Source: Symsagittifera roscoffensis (Eukaryota; Xenacoelomorpha; Acoela; Convolutidae). From it: a stretch of 64,000 bases of DNA. The stretch spans positions 41,804,153 to 41,868,152 of the forward strand of contig NC_087071.1 in assembly GCF_963678635.1 (NCBI RefSeq), in the 5' to 3' direction. Within the stretch, counting starts at the first letter, position 1. The number at the start of each line of letters is the position of its first letter. Of this stretch, positions 57,619-64,000 are shown piece by piece. A model generated the notes under the pieces. The model was not told the origin of the DNA. It ran no database searches and was given only the letters and a program-made list of their open reading frames with translations. Both the position numbers and the translations under genes were made by a program.

Positions 57619-57943
57619 TGTTATCCGTACAGATATACTAGATATCCAATAGAACTCAGTACAACTAAAACAAGTTACATAGATTGTTTATAGTTCTAAT
57701 TCTTAACCATACGTACTGGTATACCATATGTAAACGTAATCATATGTCTGATCTAATTAAGTACCTATTAACCTAACACCATATTCAATAATTATTTATG
57801 AGTCTCTGTCGCTCTCATGATTTCGAGGTCAGATTCGAATCAGACATAAACTTACCGATTGAATTTAAGTTGATAACAGAATCATCTTGTTTCTTATCTC
57901 TAATTACACAGAATATCTCAATTCATATCTAACCGATATAACA
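57619..57943 (+). repeat. Right LTR, 325 bases
   Basis: Aligns with 53069-53359. It carries an internal segment (about 57808-57860) absent from the left LTR, which includes AGATTCGAATCAG, and it lacks a 19-base stretch near the end. Followed by ACCCC, the target-site duplication. Confidence 0.85.
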
Positions 57944-57948
57944 ACCCC

Positions 57949-59954
57949 CTTAAAACCTAGTAACTTCTTGCCAATCTTTTTTCGAAGTAAATCAACGTTT
58001 ATACATATGCAAACTTTGTACTAACAGTCAATCTCTTTTTTGAAAGGGGGACATATATAAAATGAAAAAATTCGAAATACATAACAGCAATTACAATTAT
58101 TTGAAATTGAAACTGTCCTATCTGATAAACTAAAAGATGAGAACACCAGCAACCGAAATGCAAATGGAGCTACTGATAAAACCATTCTGATCAGTCACAC
58201 CCCAACCCAGACGTGGATTTAGGGCGGGCTCCTTTACTTCAGCGGTTCAATCCCATCGTCGCTCAAAGATTCGACCGTTTGTTGCTATTTTTTTGATACA
58301 CCACTTTCATCCATATTTTGTCGACCGACCCTAAAAAAACTTTTAAGGAGGCTTTGACCCCAAATATATTTGTTTTGAGGAGGTTGATTTTTTGGTTCAA
58401 GCCTTCAAAAAAGCTGAAATACAGGTCTGTATTTACAGAAGTCTGTCTGCGGCGTATTTAGAATGATTTCGAAACAGTTTTGAAGGCTTGCCCTCCCCCT
58501 CTCATAAAAAAAATGAATCATCCCATGCCACGACCTGTATTGGCTTGAACCCAAAACTTTTAATCAATGCTCTGGTAAAAACTCAGGATGGGGTACGCTT
58601 CAATTTATCCCAAAACTTTTATCCCTAAGATCCGAGAAGAATTAAACTTCCTACCCCCTCCCACTTCGAAGGCATCTGGATGGAATTTGGTCCAATCATA
58701 TCAAACTGTTCATTCCATCAAAAATGTAGGTAACTGATCCACAAAAACAGTTTAAAAAATTTTTCAATGATGACAAATTGAAAGATTTTGACTATGTAGT
58801 TTCGGGTGCCAGAGATTTAACTATCCTTCGAGATCTAGTTATCCATTACCTGAACAAACCAGAAGCCAAATTTCTTAGCAATTTGATTAGCGATATAATC
58901 TGTCCATAGCAAAAAAAAACGTTGCCAACATATAAATCCGCACGTAGCAGTTCTATTTTGAATTATAATATCACAACCAAATCTCTTTTATGAGGAAACT
59001 CTTGTAACAGAAGCACCATAATTTGAACCATTTTATGACAATGTGCGCAAAATATAACAGAGAAAATTAAGTAATAACAGTTCAAATAAAAACAGTTCAA
59101 CGCAAAAAAGTACCGTAAAAATTCATTTTGTGAGAACCTGAACTGAAGCCAATGGCTTCTTATCTACCAAGAACAAACAGTTTCAAACATGTTACTTTTT
59201 TTCAACAATTATTCACAGAGGTTTTAAGTATTCAAACGTCCTAGAAAGGAAAATTGTCCGTAACAGGAGACCACTTCAAATATCTACAAGTATGAAATCA
59301 TTAGAAGAATCCTTGAGATTGGGCGAGAAATGGATGTGAGAAACTATCAGTCTTCTCAAATTGCTTTAGATTATGAAATCCATAATAGCGCAAAATAGAA
59401 AAAACAACCACCCTAAATTTTTATACAAGAATGATATCACGGCTCGTTTTCAGAATCTCGGCAGTCCCGAAAGGCAATGGAACTACAAAAATCCAAAAGA
59501 AAAAAACCAACAAAACAACTTATATGCAAAAAATGAATTAATCGCGGATCTCATTTGGAAACTTAATCAATGATAAAAAAAACTGACGTGCCTAGTTAGC
59601 TTTTTTTCTACTTTAGGCGTCTATAAACACACACATCCTCCAACTACAATGTCCGCCAAAACTACTGCTCTGAGAATTGATACCAAAAAAATTCAACTCA
59701 CTGATTTCCTGCACAAAGAAATGTTTGAAGCAATTTTATTGCTTCCAGTCGTTATGACTTTACGGCCCTGTAAAATTCTGTTTAAGCCCTGAAGGACAGT
59801 GTGCATAAAATCAACCCTATTTTTACAATGATAAGAAGTGAATGTAATTTGAAAGCTGAAATTTGCACGGCTTGAAAAAGCACATGGTGTTTCCGTATTC
59901 AAACAACATAATAAAGCTCAAACAAATCTTTTTTTTATAATCATTTCCCTACCT
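57949..59954. other. Mostly non-coding DNA with short open segments
   Basis: Near 58215 GGATTTAGGGCGGG resembles the MITE terminus seen at 3058-4036, and the following 450 bases may be a decayed copy. A 58-codon open stretch at 58733-58909 (QFKKFFNDDKLKDFDYVVSG, then LRDLVIHYLNKPEAKFLSN) is mixed in composition but unrecognised. Another at 59373-59573 is Asn/Lys-rich. They may be upstream remains of the LINE fragment at 59.95 kb. Confidence 0.35.
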
Positions 59955-60760
59955 CAAAAGTTTGGTTTTAAGCATGGTTTTTTAAGTAATGATGCTCTTC
60001 TAGACACACAGAAAAATCAGATTCCCTTCTGATATATAGCAGCAGCGGCATTTTTAGATCTCTCAAAAGCTTTTGATTCTTTTTCACAGCCCATGCTCCA
60101 ACAAAAACTGAAGAAACTTATTTTTGAACAATCAGCCACTGTTCTAGTAATTTCCTTTCTAGAAAACAGACATCAACAAGCATTTTTTGTTGGTGTAACT
60201 TCAGATTGGCTCAGGTTGAAGTAAGTGTGTTCCTCAGAGTGTACTAGGACCTCTTCTGCTTAACATATATGTTACTGATGAGGCAGAAACTATAGACAAG
60301 TCATAAACTGTTATACAGTATGCCGATGACAAAATGCTACAAAATTTTCTCAAACCATTGGATCTAGTTTCAACAGAACTTTCTCATATTTTCATTCGAA
60401 CCCATTAAGGATGAAAAACGCTGTTCATCTTTTGCTCTGCTCCATCAAAAAGGAAACTCAAAGTAAACTGCAAGCTGCAAGTGGGAAATTAGCGAGTCAA
60501 AAAATCTAATTCCATCCAGCTTCTCGGTGTTAACATAATTGCATGTTAAATTTTTGAAAAAAAACAAAGTGTTATCGAAGGTGGTTAATGCAATCCAAAC
60601 AATCATGTGCATAAGAGATGAAAATTCTCTACAAACCAGAATATCAAGCCAATACCAATGTATTAAACCATGTACGCAATCCATTCATGAGTTTGAAAGG
60701 TTGTACCAAAGAAACTCTAGACAAGCTCGAAAAGCAATTAAAATGAGGTAAACGGATCAA
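59955..60760 (+). pseudogene. Old LINE reverse transcriptase fragment (CR1/L2-like)
   Basis: Broken forward frames read FGFKHGFLSNDALLDTQ, then AAFLDLSKAFDSFSQPML (motif A), VISFLENRHQQAFFVGVTSD and, in another frame, PQSVLGPLLLNIYVTDEA (motif B) and VIQYADDKMLQNF (motif C, YADD at 60319-60330). Order and spacing match the LINE at 18.75 kb, so it is a relative. Many stops and shifts show it is much older. A trailing piece near 60.65-60.75 kb has a Lys/Leu-rich helix. No endonuclease was found upstream. Confidence 0.65.
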
Positions 60761-61645
60761 CATGAATATATACACGAGAGATTCAGTGAGGGAATAACAT
60801 AGAACTCCCACTGCAAGAGATTCAATCAAACACGAATCAGCAAAAAATCGTTAAAAGGAGCCAAAACAGAATTAGAAAAATTAGCTGCCGGCAGTTTCCG
60901 AGTTCCAGTTTCCGTTAAACTATTGCACCGGCTCAGTTCTTCTGCCAGGATTATGTGAAACCGATTTTCTTCGCAGGTCAATCCTTTTTAAGTCGATAAC
61001 AATTTTTAACCTGGGAACTCACAAAGTCATCACCATGAAGAAAACCTGTACACTATTAAACATTTATATGCATACTGGAGGAAAAGTTCTAATTCATTCA
61101 GAGGATAGATTCTACCAACACACAACTTTCCCCCAATAATTCTTACAAATTCAGTGACTGATGAACGTTTTTTCGTTTTTCGTTTTCACGTTTCGAATAA
61201 AAATTTATAATTGTTCCATCCTAAATAAATTTTGTTACCACAAAAGCTGATGCAACAATAATCTCTTTCGATCATGAATGAAAAATAAACAAAAGCTACA
61301 AGTCCTGGCTACGACATGGCTCTCACCAATCGGGAGCATAGCAAAAAGTATAAAAATGTGAATCAGAACAACATTATAACATGGCAATCGTGGTTGACAA
61401 AAGCTGTTGATTGATATAACTAAATGAAGCAATCAAGAAAATTTTATGTCTATCAAAAGCATGTGTAATATTTTGCTATTTTAAATTATTAGAATAGCCT
61501 GTTGAGAGTACAGAAGAGGAAAAGAAACCAATCGAAAGCAATCTTCAGTTAAGATTCTGGACAGTTTAAGGCTGTTTAAATGCTTTTTTTTATCACGATG
61601 AGTCTAGAGTGTTGATTTTCACTAATTTGAATATTCTAGTGTTGG
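60761..61645. other. Non-coding DNA
   Basis: No gene, repeat or RNA feature that I can support. Confidence 0.45.
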
Positions 61646-61650
61646 CAGGC

Positions 61651-61737
61651 TGAACCTCAAGAAGCTTAGCGAGGTTCAGCTAAATTTTCTCGTGTTATAA
61701 ACTTTCTCGCGCTCACCAAGTTTTTGCGTGGTGAGCG
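61651..61737. repeat. Two consecutive hairpins in a short tandem duplication
   Basis: TGAACCTC (61651) pairs with GAGGTTCA (61671), an 8-base stem. CGCTCACCA (61710) pairs with TGGTGAGCG (61729), a perfect 9-base stem with a 10-base loop. A GTTCAGCTA...TCTCGTGTTATA segment occurs twice, about 64 bases apart (from about 61674 and 61739). It may be part of an LTR or a termination signal of a degraded element. Confidence 0.5.
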
Positions 61738-61739
61738 AT

Positions 61740-62201
61740 GTTCAGCTATAGATCTCGTGTTATATAATCTTCTAGCACCCAGGCAAGATCATCGACTGCC
61801 GAGTTGATTGATGCCGTGTTCCACTTGCTACGAGTTGGTCAACCTGGAGAAATTGCACAAAGAAAATCTAAAACAGTTGAGCGAGAATTTTCGAGTTTTT
61901 CCATGATTCAGAACAGAAGGCTAGATTGGCCAGACAAGTTTTAGTGGGCATATTTATACGAAGTTAGAGGCAATGGTTCATTGAAAACCAAATGAGTGGC
62001 TGGCTATTGAACTCGAGTTCATGCCGGATCAGATTTCACAAACTAAACGTTTCATCGTGTTAAAGTTTGAGAAACGATATTTTTTTGAGAGAGAAAGCTC
62101 GAATATTAGAACTAGTCGCTTCCAGCAGCCACAGTAATGAAACCGGTCTGAAGAGTTGAAAAGACATTCTGTAACTGATTCCTGGAGCAGAAGTTTGCTT
62201 T
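61740..62201. other. Unassigned stretch before the BEL/Pao-like fragment
   Basis: A forward frame includes AELIDAVFHLLRVGQPGEIA but is short and without known motifs. It could be retroelement sequence. Nothing firm. Confidence 0.3.
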
Positions 62202-63430
62202 TCAAACCAGTAATTTGTCATTCACCGCTTTGAGCCGCTCACTGAGCCCTAGCAATTTCGTTCGCAGTGCCAAAAGAAGATCATTTGTCTGATAGAGAAT
62301 CTGTCGGACATTTTTTTGTCGAAACACTGAACGTCTGAAGCAATGGAAAGTGCTGTCGAGAGACAATTCAGATGGTGCTTCTAGGTGTACTGCGCGTATA
62401 ACTAAACGTACGCAGACTTTTATATATCTCAAATGATGATTGTTGTCGTCTAACTCGGAAAAGATCCTAGGAAATCCAGTTTAGTAAGGTAAAACTACTG
62501 ATAATTTATTGTTCGGAGTCGACATTTGGCAGGTTTGCTTCAGCCTCGCGGAACATTCCCGCAACATTGAATGATAAATCTAGTGGTTTTAAAAAGGATG
62601 ATTTACAGTGAGACGACCGCGAATGACCCAGTATTTTTCCATGGACGTATTGCGCGTTTGTTTATTTCCAGAATGAATGTTCCCTAAATGGGTAGTTTTC
62701 AAGAGCTGTTTAACAGTGTGACTTGATCCATCTAGATTAACTGGAAAACTAGACGTAAACAAGAATAGTGATTTTGACAGGCGACATCGAGCGCCGATGT
62801 ATGAGCTCATATCTTGAGGTCCTCTTGAAATAGAAATTTAACTATTTTCCTTTGATTCAACGTACTCTGCCAAGAAGGCAGATTGAAAGTAGTTCTTTTT
62901 GCGTGATTAGCCAAATTTAGCGGCGAAACTGTCTTCAAATTTGTCGACGGCCAAGTAGCAGAAACTAAGAGAGCGGAAAAGCCTAATCTAATTGCTGAAC
63001 TGAAGTCGATTGAGCGTGTGATCGCTTTGAAAACTCCTTTAGATAGACGGTATGATCTGCCCTGTGGTTTTTTTAATTTGAAGCCGATCCCGTTGCTGGC
63101 AATGATTTGCTCCACCAAAATAAAAAAAATTGGTCAAAGCGACCAGATTGACTGAACTGCCATTTGTTCAATCGTGTAACCATTGGAACGCATTACCATT
63201 GGTGAAGGTTTCAGGTGACCAGAATCCTAGCTAGTCGTTTGCAACGACGGTTCATTGTCAAACTTGAAGCGTTCTCAGCCAGTACATTACAGTAGTGATG
63301 TCGGCTCAAAAACGTTAAAAGCATTTGCGTATTCTGTTTCGTCGATGCTGACATGAGCAAAGTGCAACCCGAAGACAGCCGCTTGCAGCTCCAAAGTAGG
63401 TATCGTTATTCGCATTTTTGAGGCGATTAG
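62202..63430 (-). pseudogene. BEL/Pao-type pol fragment: RNase H and integrase relics
   Basis: Read on the reverse strand, 63430-63300 encodes MRITIPTLELQAAVFGLHFA. This matches the I-P-R-L-E-L-x-A-A motif at the start of the BEL/Pao RNase H-like domain, with Thr for Arg. Next, 63118-62807 is open (103 codons, SSAIRLGFSALLVSATWPS). Then 62432-62202 encodes VIRAVHLEAPSELSLDSTFH and CFRRSVFRQKNVRQILYQTN. That is the T-R-A-V-H-L-E block of the BEL/Pao integrase core, in which the D-N-G of the catalytic site is degraded (QTND). Frames are broken between pieces, and LTRs were not found. The superfamily call rests on these two motifs. Confidence 0.6.
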
Positions 63431-63757
63431 TTTTTTGCACAAGGAAACTTTTGCCACTTAAAAAGTTGGAACTGCTGAAATTCCAAAATGGTTGAATTAA
63501 TAAAGCGACAAATTCCGAAAAGTCTCTTTTGTGATTTTTTTTGTTAAATAATTAAGTGTGCGTGATTTTATCTGAATTAAGCTTAAAACACATGCTGCAA
63601 CAGTTTGCAAGATCTTCAGGTCCACAAGAAGCGCTGAATCACTCATTCTAGCATTTATTGCTCGTTTGATTTTTCTATGAGGTTAAATCCTCCTAACGAG
63701 AAGAACTTTCAAATATCCGACTTGTTCTGACGTGTTTCTTGTGGCGTAGATTGGGTT
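63431..63757. other. Non-coding DNA upstream of a candidate first exon
   Basis: No gene supported. Presumed promoter or leader of the following exon if that is real. Confidence 0.3.
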
Positions 63758-63912
63758 ATGTATAGATTGTCCTTGTTCAAATTTTCCTTGGTGATTTTTC
63801 AATTTTTGGTTTTAATTTTAACTTTCGAAATTCCTGAGTGTATAGCAAGCAACAAACAGAAGGTATCTAGCTCCGAAGATGTGACTTTTACATTCGTGGG
63901 TCTCAACAACAG
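63758..63912 (+). CDS. Candidate first exon encoding a signal peptide
   Basis: ATG at 63758 opens a 51-codon frame that runs to AACAACAG followed by GTAACG (donor at 63913), leaving two bases of the next codon. The protein begins MYRLSLFKFSLVIFQFLVLI, a basic start with a long hydrophobic core. ECIAS at residues 27-31 offers a signal-peptidase site. A polar segment follows (NKQKVSSSEDVTFTFVGLNN). Without splicing the frame meets a stop at once (TAA in GTAACG), which supports an exon end here. The rest of the gene would lie beyond the window. It could be chance, since A/T-rich DNA often encodes hydrophobic runs. Confidence 0.4.
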
Positions 63913-64000
63913 GTAACGTAGATAACAAATGCAACCTGCGTGAACATAGTTTTAATGTTTGCATGAAGAGGACGATATTCTATCTAAAAGGTAGTTTGAT

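Larger units (their letters stand above)
53069..57943 (+). mobile_element. Ty3/Gypsy-type LTR retrotransposon with intact ends but defective genes
   Basis: Two LTRs start TGTTATCCGTAC (53069 and 57619) and end in TATAACA (53359 and 57943). They are flanked by the 5-base direct repeat ACCCC (53064-53068 and 57944-57948), the target-site duplication. A primer site follows the left LTR and a polypurine tract precedes the right one. The interior lacks most of gag, the protease and part of RNase H. RT and integrase are recognisable but frame-broken. The LTRs are still close in sequence, so the insertion is younger than the 5.8-26-kb element. Confidence 0.88.

Noticed and set aside
57800-57862. tRNA gene in the right LTR
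   Set aside because: Only a B-box-like core is present; no A box or cloverleaf could be drawn.

Overview
The window is AT-rich, repeat-dominated eukaryotic DNA, most likely from an invertebrate animal. It carries Ty3/Gypsy-like and BEL/Pao-like LTR elements, a CR1/L2-group LINE with an esterase ORF1 and a 2A peptide, MITE-like repeats, and short open segments with GT/AG splice signals. I see no operons, bacterial gene organisation or rRNA/tRNA gene. The species cannot be named from the sequence. A 200-base N run (26054-26253) marks an assembly gap.

Layout. 1-5.8 kb: non-coding DNA with a broken reverse-strand retroelement ORF1-like gene (727-1491), one candidate host exon (1976-2129) and a MITE-like element (3058-4036). 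5.8-26.05 kb: one very long, decayed Ty3/Gypsy-type element with related terminal repeats at 5823-6200 and 25676-26053. Inside it are relics of gag, a zinc knuckle, reverse transcriptase, RNase H, integrase, a possible envelope-like third gene and further unassigned sequence. A much younger LINE (about 17.61-22.37 kb) sits inside it; the LINE has an intact SGNH-esterase ORF1 and a nearly intact endonuclease/reverse transcriptase ORF2. 26.25-29.35 kb: a diverged tandem repeat of about 1.5 kb and a MITE-related piece. 29.35-31.08 kb: mostly non-coding, with one candidate C-type-lectin-like exon (29967-30093).

31.085-49.07 kb is an 18-kb minisatellite of 48-bp units. It has a nine-unit higher-order repeat of exactly 433 bp and still larger duplicated blocks of about 4.9 kb. 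At its right edge the satellite is interleaved, by a 931-bp tandem duplication, with the front end of a second decayed LTR-type element (about 50.0-52.96 kb).

53.069-57.943 kb is a third LTR element. It is structurally complete at its ends (LTRs, primer site, polypurine tract, 5-bp target duplication) but lacks most of gag and has broken pol frames. 58-61 kb holds an old LINE fragment; 61.65-61.8 kb a pair of hairpins; 62.2-63.43 kb a reverse-strand BEL/Pao fragment. The last 250 bases contain a candidate signal-peptide first exon.

Almost everything recognisable is transposon or satellite, so the genes do not form a host pathway. The only coordinated unit is the LINE, where ORF1 (esterase) and ORF2 (2A leader, endonuclease, reverse transcriptase) would act together in retrotransposition. 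The most interesting items are the LINE's signal-like leader plus 2A motif, and the hierarchically organised 48-bp satellite with a helically phased internal motif.
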